The position numbers and the translations under genes were made by a program. The notes beneath the pieces are model-generated. The model had not been told where the DNA came from and did no database searches. It saw only the letters and a program-made list of their open reading frames with translations. Shown here piece by piece: positions 1-10,486 of a stretch of 64,000 nucleotides of DNA. How positions within the stretch are numbered: position 1 is the stretch's first letter; every line of letters begins with the position of its first letter. The stretch is from Noviherbaspirillum soli (GTDB taxonomy: Bacteria > Pseudomonadota > Gammaproteobacteria > Burkholderiales > Burkholderiaceae_D), in the NCBI RefSeq assembly GCF_015352955.1, contig NZ_JACYOX010000008.1, positions 85,080 to 149,079 on the forward strand, written 5' to 3'.

Positions 1-92
1 TAGGAAATGGCGCTGACTTGCACCATGCAGGCGCGAACCTTTCGCATGGAACTGCACAAATGTTGATGCCCGTTGAATCAGGTAGAGAAAAG

Positions 93-2141
93 ATGCAGCC
101 CAGATCGCACACCAAGCTGTCGGACCATGTTCGAACCCAAGCCCGACTGCGCGCCCGGCTGGGCGTGCCGGTTTGCCTGCTGATGCTGCTCGTCCTCTGG
201 CACTGGGGCCCATCGTCGCCCAATATCGGGCCAGCCCAGATCGTTCCGGTGTTCGCCCTGCATCTGGTTTATAACCTTGGCCTGCTTCATGCAACGCGAT
301 CCGCGTCGCGCTGCGACCCACGCCATGTCGCCACGTTCACGGCGGTGATGGATCCGGTTCTTCTGTCGGCAGGCCTGATGCTGATGAATCAGATCGGCCA
401 GATCTTTGCCTGCTTCTATCTGTTCACCATCCTGGGCTTTGGCTTTCGCATCGGCATAGTGGCGATGCATGTCTGTCAGCTGGCCTCGATCGTTGCGTTC
501 AGCGTAATGGCTGTACTCAATCCGAGCTGGCATCCCCATCCGGTTGCCATCATCTCCATATTGCTGTTTCTTGCCATTGTCCCGCTCTATGCCAAGGCCT
601 TGATCACCAGGCTGCACTCTGCCCGCCAGCATGCGGAATCGGAAAGCCTGGCCAAGACGCGCCTCCTGGCCACGGTCAGCCATGAGCTGCGCACGCCGCT
701 GACCGGCATCGTCTCGTGCGCCCAATTGATGCAGGAGGAAAGCGATGATCCGCAGGTTTGCAAGCGTGCCGATACCATGCTGACCCTGTCCGCCGAACTG
801 CTGGCCCAGATCAACGATTTGCTCGACTCGGCGAAATACGGCGCCGACACGCTGCGGCTGGCGCATCAGCCATTTTCCATGGCCGACGTTGCGGCGCATT
901 TGCGTTGCACGCTAGGCCCGATTGCGCTTGCCAAAGCGATTTCGCTGCACATCACGGTCGATGAACGCATTCCTGCCCTGTTCATTGGCGATATGCCCAT
1001 GCTCTGCCGGGCGCTGATGAACATCGGGGGCAATGCCGTCAAATTCACCGACGAGGGTGAGGTCAAGATCAAGTTCACCCTTCTTGGCTACCGCCCTGGC
1101 GCCTGCAACATCATGTGCAGTTGTGAGGACACCGGTATAGGTATCGATACAGCAATGCATCAAAAGATTTTCGAACCTTTTTTCCAGGCCTCCGGTGGCG
1201 CGAACCGGAAACACGGCGGGACCGGACTGGGCATGAGCATTGCCCGCGATATCGTCAGCCGCATGGGTGGCGAGATCCACGTCAGCAGCATGCCCGGCCG
1301 CGGCAGCGTATTCGAGTTCGCGATCTGGCTGGACACGGCAAACACGGCCGAAACCAGCGCCCCCAGGTCCGGCCCGGCAGGCATCGTCCGCAACAAATGC
1401 ATACTGCTGGCGGATGACAATGCCACCAACCTGATGCTGACCTGCGCGCTTCTGGAGCGTGACGGCCACCATGTGATCACTGCTTCAAGCGGGCAGGAGG
1501 CGGTCCGCCTGCTGGCCAGGACGAAAATCGATCTGGCCTTCCTCGACTTCAACATGGGCGATATCGATGGCGCCGCTGCGCTTCAGATCTATCGTTTCGG
1601 CAAGCTGACCCCTGCGCCCGCCTATATCCTGACGGCTGACAATACCAGTGCCACCACCAGAAGGCTGATTGACTGCGGCGCAGCGGGGGTACTGCACAAG
1701 CCGATCAGCCTCGAAGCACTCCGCCATGCTGTGAGCCAGCAGTTTCCCGCGGATGCCGCGGGCGCAAGCACCTCGCAGGCAAGCCAGACAGGCTGGCTCG
1801 ACAATACGGTCATCGCCAACCTGAAGGAATTGGACAGCAATGACGATTTCGTAGCCAGAGTCGTCAATACCGCGCTGGCGGATATCCGCTCGCTGTCGAA
1901 TGACCTGAGCGCCGCCTTGAAGAAGCAGGATTTGCCATCGGTGCTCGACAAGGCCCATGCGATCAAGGGCATTGCCGTCAGCGTCGGCGCAGTGCGCCTT
2001 GCCGCGCTTGCCGCACGCTTGAGCCAGATGGAGCAGCCAGGCATTGAACGGGACCGCCTGGCGCTCATTGCTGAAATTGCCGAGGTCACCAGGCAGAGCA
2101 TGCAGGCGCTGCGCGGCGTGGTTCAGTCTGCCGCCAACTGA
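93..2141 (+). CDS. rpfC: RpfC-like hybrid sensor histidine kinase (DSF receptor type)
   Basis: Membrane hybrid histidine kinase, probably the sensor for a diffusible signal factor (cis-2-unsaturated fatty acid). About five hydrophobic segments fill residues 20-180. They are followed by a HisKA domain with SHELRTPL (His about 197), an ATPase domain with NIGGNAVKF, DTGIGID and GGTGLG, a receiver domain (Asp about 485 in FLDFNMG, Lys in LHKPIS) and a C-terminal HPt domain (His about 622 in AHAIKG). Order and length match Xanthomonas RpfC, and the gene converges on an rpfF homologue with a 19-bp overlap, as rpfC and rpfF converge in Xanthomonas. The ATG at 93 was chosen; the frame is open upstream, with a TTG at 18 and an ATG at 60. 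No rpfG is visible, but the window starts just upstream. The sensor role is inferred from architecture and neighbour. Confidence 0.8.
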   Translation: MQPRSHTKLSDHVRTQARLRARLGVPVCLLMLLVLWHWGPSSPNIGPAQIVPVFALHLVYNLGLLHATRSASRCDPRHVATFTAVMDPVLLSAGLMLMNQIGQIFACFYLFTILGFGFRIGIVAMHVCQLASIVAFSVMAVLNPSWHPHPVAIISILLFLAIVPLYAKALITRLHSARQHAESESLAKTRLLATVSHELRTPLTGIVSCAQLMQEESDDPQVCKRADTMLTLSAELLAQINDLLDSAKYGADTLRLAHQPFSMADVAAHLRCTLGPIALAKAISLHITVDERIPALFIGDMPMLCRALMNIGGNAVKFTDEGEVKIKFTLLGYRPGACNIMCSCEDTGIGIDTAMHQKIFEPFFQASGGANRKHGGTGLGMSIARDIVSRMGGEIHVSSMPGRGSVFEFAIWLDTANTAETSAPRSGPAGIVRNKCILLADDNATNLMLTCALLERDGHHVITASSGQEAVRLLARTKIDLAFLDFNMGDIDGAAALQIYRFGKLTPAPAYILTADNTSATTRRLIDCGAAGVLHKPISLEALRHAVSQQFPADAAGASTSQASQTGWLDNTVIANLKELDSNDDFVARVVNTALADIRSLSNDLSAALKKQDLPSVLDKAHAIKGIAVSVGAVRLAALAARLSQMEQPGIERDRLALIAEIAEVTRQSMQALRGVVQSAAN

Positions 2142-3043
2142 AGCAGCGGCGCCGCGGCTTGCCGGCATGGCGCCTCGGTACCGTACTGCATGTGAATCAG
2201 CATATCCATCACGCGCAGTTCGGATGGCGTCAGTGCGAGGGCAAGGTCAACCCAGTCATCCACCACCTGCAGCAACTCCGCCAGATCGAGCGGAGACATT
2301 CGTTCCATTGCCCGCCGCACCGACAGCCGGGCGGCTCGCTGCCTGACATGGCGGGCAATATAGCGTTCCACTGCGGCCACGCCATCACCCTGCGCACAGA
2401 CCTCGTCGACCAAGCCCATTTGATGCAGCTCCGGCGCGCTGTACACCTTACCCGATGTCATCATCCGCTGCGCCTGGCAAACAGGAACGCGGCGCAGCAA
2501 CAGGCTCATCGCTCCGGTGCAGGGAAAGAGTCCGAACATAATTTCGGGAAAGCCAAAGCTGCTCTGCTCTTCGGCGATCAGGTAATCGGCCGCCAGCGCC
2601 GCCTCGAAACCGCCGCCCAGCGCCCGCCCCTGAACCAGGGAAACCGTGGTCAGTTCGGGATTGGCGCGCGCTCCCCATGCATGCATGACTTCAAGGCAGA
2701 GCCGGGAATAGTTGCGCAATCCATCGCGATCGCCGCTCGTGATGCAGGACCGGAACAGGCGCAGATCGCCGCCCAGGCTGAAATACTCGGGATGCGCAGA
2801 AAGCATGACGGCATAGTTGACCGCTTCAAGGCCGCCGCCGTCCCAGTGTGACGCGCCAGCCTGCAAAGCCTGGCCAACCGCCCGCAAGTCGTGCAGCAGG
2901 GGCAAGGAAAAATGGCGCCCCGCTTCCGGCCCGCTGTTCATGCTGACCCACAGTGTATTGGCGGCTTTGGTGTCGAATCGAAAATCGACATGAGGATGCG
3001 CGATCTGATCCAGCGGTGGAAATTTGAAGTCGAATGCACCCAT
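2123..3043 (-). CDS. rpfF: RpfF-like DSF synthase (crotonase family)
   Basis: Crotonase-fold enzyme expected to make a DSF-family cis-2-enoic acid from 3-hydroxyacyl-ACP by dehydration and thioester cleavage. The two catalytic glutamates of Xanthomonas RpfF (Glu141 and Glu161) have counterparts at Glu147 (LGGGFEAAL) and Glu167 (FGFPEIMF) with the same 20-residue spacing. Other RpfF-like blocks are SLGGDLRLF, LVQGRALGGG, KVYSAPEL and MGLVDEV. Length is 306 aa against about 289 in Xanthomonas. The ATG at 3043 has GGGAG eight bases upstream, which is better than the GTG nine bases earlier. It lies 24 bp downstream of a ketoacyl synthase gene on the same strand. An ordinary enoyl-CoA hydratase is unlikely given these blocks and the convergent RpfC-like kinase. 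Confidence 0.88.
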   Translation of the reverse strand: MGAFDFKFPPLDQIAHPHVDFRFDTKAANTLWVSMNSGPEAGRHFSLPLLHDLRAVGQALQAGASHWDGGGLEAVNYAVMLSAHPEYFSLGGDLRLFRSCITSGDRDGLRNYSRLCLEVMHAWGARANPELTTVSLVQGRALGGGFEAALAADYLIAEEQSSFGFPEIMFGLFPCTGAMSLLLRRVPVCQAQRMMTSGKVYSAPELHQMGLVDEVCAQGDGVAAVERYIARHVRQRAARLSVRRAMERMSPLDLAELLQVVDDWVDLALALTPSELRVMDMLIHMQYGTEAPCRQAAAPLLQLAAD

Positions 3044-3067
3044 ATTGTTCACTCCCTTTATGTCATG

Positions 3068-4339
3068 TTAAGTACCCGACGCATTCGCGGACCGATTGGG
3101 TTCTTCCGGGTACCTGGAAAAAACCAGCGCGACGTTCGTCCCGCCAAATCCGCATGAAAGTGACATTGCTCTATTGATCGCGTGGCCGTGTAAAGATTTG
3201 TTAGTGAGATGGTTCAAGGCGCAGGCCGGATCAGGCTGGTCAAGAAACGCCGTGGCAGGCAGGATGCCCTCCGTAATGGCCAGCAAGGCAACCACGCTTT
3301 CCATTGCGCTGGCGGCCCCCAGCAGATGGCCATGCAGCGCCTTGGTCGAACTGACGGGCACCGACGCGCTGCCCGCACCAAACACCGACCGGATGGCACT
3401 GGCCTCGACGACATCGCCTCCCCTGGTACCGGTGGCGTGCGCATTCAGATAATCCACCTGCGACGGCTCCAGCCCCGCATCCGACAGCGCCTGACGCAGG
3501 GCCGCCTCCTGGCCTGTCGCATGTGGCACGGCCATATGATGACAATCGGACGCTATGCCATAGCCCTGCAGCCAAGCCAGGCAGCGCACGCCGCGCCGCC
3601 TGGCGTGCGTTGCCGACTCGAGCACGAGAAAGGCGGCACCCTCACCCAGCACCAGGCCGCTGCGCACGCTGCTGAACGGTTTGCAGGATTGCGCCACGTC
3701 GACAGCGTCCATCGGTGCCAATGCGCGCATGCCTTCGAAGCCACCCAGTATCGCAGCGCTCAATGGCGCCTCGGCGCCGCCGGCCAGCGCGATATCGATA
3801 TGGCCGTCGCGGATCGCCCGCGCCGCTTCGCCGATGGCCGCCCCGGATGCGGCACAGGCGCTGCCATGGGTATGCACCGGCCCGGCAATGCCATGGCGTA
3901 TCGACAGATACGCCGCGCCGCCGTTGTGCATGATGGCGATGATCGAAAACGGGTTGGTTGCCTGTTGCCCGTTGCAGAGTAATTGCCTGTAGTCGGCCTG
4001 AGCCCGGCTACTGCCGCCGTTGACGTTGCCGTAATAGAGGCCAGCCCGCGCGCCCAGGGCATCGAGCCGCTCCAGGCCGGCATCGGCCAGCGCATTCCGG
4101 CCGGCCAGGGCGGCGAGTTGCTGGCAGCGGTCCAGATACACCGCGTCGAGCCGCGAAAAGAATGGATCGGTCTCAAGATCAACCACACCCGCAGGATAGG
4201 CGCGTTGCAGCGGGGGCGCCTCTATCCGCCGGATCCCCGACTGCAGGGTTTTCAAAGACTCGGCCACTTCCGCCACCGTAACGCCAATCGGGCACAGGAT
4301 GCCGATACCCGTGACCGCAACCATTTCCTTGTCTGTCAT
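3068..4339 (-). CDS. Beta-ketoacyl-ACP synthase II-like (FabF/KAS family)
   Basis: Condensing enzyme of the FabF type, elongating acyl-ACP with malonyl-ACP. The Cys-His-His triad is present: Cys162 in GSACAASG, His301 in LNAHATGT and His338 in STKALHGHLLGAA, nearly the numbering of E. coli FabF (163, 303, 340). The C-terminal CGFGGTN glycine-rich motif is also kept. The ATG at 4339 is preferred to the one at 4348 because GGAAGG lies nine bases before it. It is a standalone copy with no acyl-carrier-protein or fabG neighbour and reads straight into rpfF (24-bp gap), so it probably supplies or shapes the acyl chain used for signal synthesis. A role in another fatty-acid or polyketide product cannot be excluded. 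Confidence 0.8.
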   Translation of the reverse strand: MTDKEMVAVTGIGILCPIGVTVAEVAESLKTLQSGIRRIEAPPLQRAYPAGVVDLETDPFFSRLDAVYLDRCQQLAALAGRNALADAGLERLDALGARAGLYYGNVNGGSSRAQADYRQLLCNGQQATNPFSIIAIMHNGGAAYLSIRHGIAGPVHTHGSACAASGAAIGEAARAIRDGHIDIALAGGAEAPLSAAILGGFEGMRALAPMDAVDVAQSCKPFSSVRSGLVLGEGAAFLVLESATHARRRGVRCLAWLQGYGIASDCHHMAVPHATGQEAALRQALSDAGLEPSQVDYLNAHATGTRGGDVVEASAIRSVFGAGSASVPVSSTKALHGHLLGAASAMESVVALLAITEGILPATAFLDQPDPACALNHLTNKSLHGHAINRAMSLSCGFGGTNVALVFSRYPEEPNRSANASGT

Positions 4340-4539
4340 CGCATTCATCCTTCCATCAGGCAGATAAGAGACGCCGACAGCGGCGCCATTGCCGGATGCT
4401 GAGCAAGCGGCGGGAAACGGTCAATGAGTTTGACCAGACGCGGGCGGACACTGCACCTGGCAGATGACTAAAGCACGATGACCGGGCAGCGGCGCGTCAT
4501 TTCGTTGCATCCGCTCCACAGCGGCAGCCGGCCCGGCAC

Positions 4540-5457
4540 TCAGGCGGCAAGCGCCGCGGACGCCCTGGCGCGAAATGCCCTGGGGGACAAGCCGGTGCGC
4601 CGCTTGAAAAACCGGGTGAAATAGGCCGGATCGGCAAAGCCAAGCGCGTAGGACACCTGGCTTACCGACATCGAGGTGTAGACCAGATTGCGCCTGGCTT
4701 CCAGCACCAGGCGTTCATGCACCAGTTCCAGCGCCGACTGGCCGGCCGTCTTGCGGCACAGGGCATTCAGGTGCGCCGCCGTGATGCCAAGCCGGCCGGC
4801 ATACCAGGCCACCGGATGCTGCCGGGCATACGCCGTCTCGATGAGTTTGCAGAATTCGGAGAAATGGCGGGCACCCCGGGTCGCCTGCAAAGCTTGCATG
4901 CCCGGTGGCGCTATCTGCCGCGCCAGCCAGGCGAGCAGCACGGCCAGCAATGACTCCAGGACCAGTTCGCGGTGCACTGCGACGCTGCGATACTCCCGGT
5001 CGATCGCGCTGAAATGCGCCTGCACGCCCGCTCCCTCCTCACTCGCCGGCAGCCTGTGCAGATGCGGCCGGCGCAGCGCCAGCAATGTCGCGCCGGCATC
5101 GCCGCCGCGGCGCTCCACCAGCGGATAGGCCAGGGTCAGCACATGTCCCTGCGCATTCTGCGCAAACCGGAAGCCGTGGATGCACATCTGCGGCACCAGC
5201 GCGACATGGCCGGCGCGCATGTCGAATTCGTCATCGTCGATCCGCATGCGCGCCTTCCCGGCTTTCAGGTACAGGATCTGGAACAGGCCATGATGCTGAT
5301 GCGGCCGAATCTGCCAATTGTGCAAGACGCTGCGTTCGGCAATGGTCTCGCAGTGCACCATGTCAGGCGTCAGCCAGTGCTCGTGCTCGCCATACAGCTG
5401 GAACACAGGCACCGATGCATCTTGTTGCAGGACGGAGTGCGAAGGCGGATGAGCCAT
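4540..5457 (-). CDS. AraC-family regulator, PobR-like
   Basis: Transcriptional regulator with an N-terminal cupin-like sensor half (HQHHGLFQILYLKAG, about residues 50-140) and a C-terminal pair of helix-turn-helix motifs typical of AraC/XylS proteins (HPVAWYAGRLGITAAHLNALCRK and VSQVSYALGFADPAYFTRFFKRRTG, about residues 205-295, each quoted only as a landmark). It is divergent from pobA, with 119 bp between the start codons. The AraC-type PobR proteins known to activate pobA with 4-hydroxybenzoate sit in the same arrangement, so that role is inferred. The ATG at 5457 was used; a TTG at 5487 would add ten residues. No clear operator palindrome was found between the two genes. Confidence 0.8.
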   Translation of the reverse strand: MAHPPSHSVLQQDASVPVFQLYGEHEHWLTPDMVHCETIAERSVLHNWQIRPHQHHGLFQILYLKAGKARMRIDDDEFDMRAGHVALVPQMCIHGFRFAQNAQGHVLTLAYPLVERRGGDAGATLLALRRPHLHRLPASEEGAGVQAHFSAIDREYRSVAVHRELVLESLLAVLLAWLARQIAPPGMQALQATRGARHFSEFCKLIETAYARQHPVAWYAGRLGITAAHLNALCRKTAGQSALELVHERLVLEARRNLVYTSMSVSQVSYALGFADPAYFTRFFKRRTGLSPRAFRARASAALAA

Positions 5458-5459
5458 GA

Positions 5460-6758
<1,299 letters not shown>

Positions 6759-6864
6759 CATGGCTGCTGCCGCGCCGTTCGCTCCTTTTCCACAGACAGT
6801 TCTGGCCTACGTCGAATCGATGCGCGTAATGCAGATGCCGGCATCGAAGAAGCAATGCAAAATA

Positions 6865-6879
6865 GTGCGTTTAACGCAC
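6865..6879. promoter_or_regulatory. 15-bp palindrome resembling a PcaR operator
   Basis: GTGCGTT-T-AACGCAC is a perfect 7-bp inverted repeat in the pobA to substrate-binding-protein gap, 146 bp before the ATG at 7025. It has the GTnCG-N5-CGnAC layout of the PcaR site described for Pseudomonas putida (GTTCGATAATCGCAC) and of the site at 29304 in this window. Binding by PcaR is inferred. Confidence 0.5.
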
Positions 6880-7024
6880 ATAAGTTTACTTATCGAACTT
6901 CACAGCCAGAATCCTTCCGTTATTCTTGATGTGCCCGGCAAAATCGGCATTGTCTGTTGTGACACCACGCCGCGCGCTGGCATACAGGCTTCATGCAGAA
7001 CATAAAATTTTTTGAGGAGACAAG

Positions 7025-8200
7025 ATGACATTGCGTACCGTAGTGCGATCCGCCCTGACGCTGGGCCTGTTCGGCCTGGCATCCTTTGCCGCCCAGGCCC
7101 AGGAAACCATCAAGGTCGGCGTGATCGCCGCCTTTTCCGGCCCGTTCGCGGATTACGGCAAGCAGATGGAAGGCGGCATCAAGGCCTACATGAAGCAGCA
7201 CGGCGACACCGTCGCCGGCAAGAAAATCGAACTGGTCATCAAGGACACGACCGGCCCTTCGCCTGAAATCGCCAAGCGCCTGGCCCAGGAACTGGTAGTG
7301 CGCGACAAGGTGGACATACTGGCCGGCTTTGGCCTGACACCGGAAGCGCTGGCGGTCGCGCCGATCGCCGAGCAGGCAAAAAAGCCGATGATCGTGATGA
7401 ATGCGGCCACCTCCATCATCACCACCAAATCCAATTACATCGCGCGCGTCTCGATGACGCTGCCGCAGATATCCGGCCCGATGGCGACCTGGGCCGTGAA
7501 GAACAATATCAAGCGGGTGGTCACTCTGGTTGCCGACTATGGCCCCGGCATCGACGCTGAAACCGCGTTCAAGACCAATCTGCTAGGCGGCGGCGGCCAG
7601 GTAATCGAATCGATACGCGTACCGCTGCGCAATCCGGAATTCGCGCCCTTCGTCCAGCGCATCAAGGATGCCAAGCCGGAGGCGGTCTTTGTTTTCGTTC
7701 CCGCGGGCGAACAGGGCGTGGCATTCATGAAGAGCTACCGCGAGCGCGGGCTGGCCGAAGCCGGCATCAGGGTCATCGCCACCGGCGACCTGACCGATGA
7801 CCATGTGCTGCCGGCCATGGGCGACGCCACCCTGGGCGTGATCACGTCCTTCCACTACTCGGCGGCCCACGACTCCCCGGAAAACAAGACCTTCCTGAAA
7901 AACTTCGCCGCGGCCAATCCCAACGGCGGCCGCCCCAACTTCATGGCGGTTGCCGCTTATGACGGCATGCATGCGATCTACGAGGTGGCGCGCAAGCTCG
8001 ATGGCAAGATCGATGGCGACCGTGCCATGGCGGTATTGAAGGGCATGAAAATTCCGAGCCCGCGCGGTCCGCTGACGATCGACGCGCAAACCCGGGACGC
8101 AGTGCAAACCGTCTACATCCGCAAGGTGGAGAAGGTCAACGGCGAACTGTATAACGTCGAATTCGACAAGTTCGAGAACATGAAGGACACCGGCAAGTAA
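7025..8200 (+). CDS. ABC transporter substrate-binding protein (LivK-type)
   Basis: Periplasmic type-1 binding protein of the branched-chain amino-acid (HAAT) class. Residues 1-25 form a Sec signal peptide ending in AQA. The mature protein starts with ETIKVGVIAAFSGPFADYG, the usual beginning of this family, and 391 aa is normal. A strong TTTGAGGAGACAAG precedes the ATG. It stands alone next to pobA, but the window also contains livHMGF without a binding protein of its own (19165-22469) behind the pca genes. The likely ligand is therefore an aromatic acid such as 4-hydroxybenzoate or protocatechuate, as reported for related HAAT systems. Ligand and partnership are inferences. Confidence 0.88.
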   Translation: MTLRTVVRSALTLGLFGLASFAAQAQETIKVGVIAAFSGPFADYGKQMEGGIKAYMKQHGDTVAGKKIELVIKDTTGPSPEIAKRLAQELVVRDKVDILAGFGLTPEALAVAPIAEQAKKPMIVMNAATSIITTKSNYIARVSMTLPQISGPMATWAVKNNIKRVVTLVADYGPGIDAETAFKTNLLGGGGQVIESIRVPLRNPEFAPFVQRIKDAKPEAVFVFVPAGEQGVAFMKSYRERGLAEAGIRVIATGDLTDDHVLPAMGDATLGVITSFHYSAAHDSPENKTFLKNFAAANPNGGRPNFMAVAAYDGMHAIYEVARKLDGKIDGDRAMAVLKGMKIPSPRGPLTIDAQTRDAVQTVYIRKVEKVNGELYNVEFDKFENMKDTGK

Positions 8201-8245
8201 GCTGCCCGCCTCCCCGTATCGCCAGCCCGTGCTGGCAACTGCATC

Positions 8246-8280
8246 AAACGCCGCTGCCAGCAATCAGCGGCGTTTTTTTT
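8246..8280 (+). terminator. Rho-independent terminator after the substrate-binding protein
   Basis: An 11-bp stem (AAACGCCGCTG pairing with CAGCGGCGTTT) with an 8-base loop ends in a run of eight T, 46 bp past the stop of the binding-protein gene. Confidence 0.9.
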
Positions 8281-8413
8281 GGCTTCGGCAAATGGCCTGC
8301 AGCCTGGAACAAATGGCCGACCCAGCCAACTCAGTCAGTTAATGCTTGCCGCGCCTCTATCCCCGGCGGCTTGCAGGACATCCCACCGAGCCAGGCCGTT
8401 GCGCCATCCACTC

Positions 8414-10486
8414 ATGCCAAACCACATTGACGCTCTTCTCCGCATTGCCTGCACCCACGCCGAACATGGCCAATTCGATACGGCGGCATCCACACTCCAC
8501 GCGCTGCTGACTGTCGAGCCCGACAATGCGGCGGCAATGCAACTGCTGGGCCTGGTACAGGCAAGGCAGGGCGACCTGCGCAACGCAGCCCGTACATTGC
8601 GCCAGGCATGCCTTGCCGCACCGGACCATGGCCCCCTGCATGTGCACCTGGCCCGGGTGGAATGGGAGCTTGGCTTGCCGGCACAGGCCGCCGCCGCCTA
8701 TCAGCGCGCCATCGCACTGGGTTGCGCAACGCCCGACATGCTGATCGACTGCGCGATTGCTCTCGAAAAGCTGGAGCGGCATGCCCAGGCACTCGACTTT
8801 TGCCAGAGGGCGCTGGTGGAGGCTCCCACGCATGCACGGGGCTGGCAAACACAGGCGAATCTGCTGCATGCAATGAAGCGGCTGGACGAGGCGCTGGCTT
8901 GCCACGACCGGGCGCTCGAACTGATGCCGGATGCGGTCGCATGGTCAGGAAAAGCCCTGACCCTCGATGCCCTGGCCCGGCTTGAGGAAGCGCTCGCCTG
9001 TCACGACCAGGCAGCGGCATGCTGTCCGGACGACCCTTCCATGCTTACCCACCGTGGCATCACGCTGGGAAAAATGAAAAGACTCGAGGAGGCGGTCGCA
9101 TGCCATGCGCGGGCAACCGAACTGGCTCCGCGCCACGCCACGGCCTGGAGCAATCTTGGCGCCGGCTTGTGCAAGCTCGAGCGGATGGATGCCGCCATCG
9201 CCGCGCATGACAAGGCGGTTTCGCTCGCGCCTTCCTCGGCCGCCATCTGGCTGCAACGGGCGGCGGCGCTGCTTGTCGCCCAGCGGCAGGCGGAAGCACT
9301 GGCCAGCTGCAATGCCGCCATCAGGCTCGATGCCCACAGCGCCGAAGCCTGGCGGCACCGCGCTCTCGCGCTTGAGTCCCAAAGTCGCTACGAGGACGCA
9401 CTGGAAAGCGCAGAGGAAGCCTGCGCTCTCGATATCGGCTGCCTGGAAGCAAGCTACACGAAGGCTGGCCTGCTGTGCCTGCTCGACCGCGATGCGGAAG
9501 CCGTTGCATGGCTGGCGCATGTGTATCGGCACCATCCAGGGAATGAAACACTACGATTTGCATTGGGATGGGCGCAGTTGAGGAATGGCGACTATGCGAA
9601 CGGCTGGATCAACTACCAGGCCTATCGCAGCCTCAGCACGGCTCCGTGTCTGGCGGATGAACGCATCCCCCTCTGGTCGGGCGCGGAAAGCCTCGCGGGA
9701 AAACATGTGCTGGTGCATGCGGAGCAAGGCTACGGCGATGTCATTCAATTCTGCCGGCTCATCCCCAGGCTGGCCTCCATGAACTGCGTTGTCTACTTTC
9801 TGGTATATCCCGCACTGAAGCAATTGCTGTCCTGCCTGGACGGCTGCCAGGTGTTGACACAGAGCGACCCGCTACCTGCCTGCGACTATCGGATACCGCT
9901 GATGGCATTGCCGCAGTTCTTTCTGCAGAGCGAGCAGGATATACCACGCAAGGTCCCCTACCTGCGGGCCAAGGGTGACATGCCATCCAGGCCCCACCCT
10001 GTCCTCAGGATAGGCATTGCCTGCTCAGGCAATCCCGAATACGGCAGCAATCCCCAGCGCTCGGCGCCGCTGGCTGCGTTCGAACGTCTGCAACGTCATG
10101 GCGACCTGTTCATCCTGCAGAATGCACTGGAACCGGCTGATGCGGCCTGGCTGAAATCCCATCCATCGGTGCGATACCCCACCGCCGGATTCACCGACTT
10201 CGCCGATACCGCCAACCTGCTGGGCGCCATGGACCTGGTGATCAGCGTCGATACCTCCATTGCGCACCTGGCCGGCGCCCTTGGCAAACCGCTCTGGATA
10301 TTGCTGCCTTATGCCAGCGAATGGCGCTGGAAAAGCGGGAGAAACACCAGCAGCCAGTGGTATCCCACTGCTCGCCTGTTCCGTCAGGCCAGGCAGGGCA
10401 ACTGGGAGGAACTCTTTTGTCGGCTTGATCAGGAACTGCCGCGTTTTTCAACGGATACGCTGTACCTGCAACGGGGCGCCGCATGA
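8414..10486 (+). CDS. TPR-repeat protein with GT9-like glycosyltransferase domain (first copy)
   Basis: A 690-aa soluble protein. About residues 1-400 are tandem 34-residue TPR units (patterns such as A..CHDRALEL.P, ACHDQAAACCPDD). The C-terminal 270 residues resemble heptosyltransferase/GT9 folds, with HAEQGYGDVIQFCRL, then SVDTSIAHLAGALGKPLW and a closing WRW tryptophan block. Such TPR-glycosyltransferases are common in Burkholderiales and are thought to modify surface or secreted proteins; the substrate is unknown. The ATG at 8414 (MPNHIDALL) was preferred to 8279, which lies inside the upstream terminator. The stop codon overlaps the next start (ATGA), so the two genes are translationally coupled. 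Confidence 0.75.
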   Translation: MPNHIDALLRIACTHAEHGQFDTAASTLHALLTVEPDNAAAMQLLGLVQARQGDLRNAARTLRQACLAAPDHGPLHVHLARVEWELGLPAQAAAAYQRAIALGCATPDMLIDCAIALEKLERHAQALDFCQRALVEAPTHARGWQTQANLLHAMKRLDEALACHDRALELMPDAVAWSGKALTLDALARLEEALACHDQAAACCPDDPSMLTHRGITLGKMKRLEEAVACHARATELAPRHATAWSNLGAGLCKLERMDAAIAAHDKAVSLAPSSAAIWLQRAAALLVAQRQAEALASCNAAIRLDAHSAEAWRHRALALESQSRYEDALESAEEACALDIGCLEASYTKAGLLCLLDRDAEAVAWLAHVYRHHPGNETLRFALGWAQLRNGDYANGWINYQAYRSLSTAPCLADERIPLWSGAESLAGKHVLVHAEQGYGDVIQFCRLIPRLASMNCVVYFLVYPALKQLLSCLDGCQVLTQSDPLPACDYRIPLMALPQFFLQSEQDIPRKVPYLRAKGDMPSRPHPVLRIGIACSGNPEYGSNPQRSAPLAAFERLQRHGDLFILQNALEPADAAWLKSHPSVRYPTAGFTDFADTANLLGAMDLVISVDTSIAHLAGALGKPLWILLPYASEWRWKSGRNTSSQWYPTARLFRQARQGNWEELFCRLDQELPRFSTDTLYLQRGAA

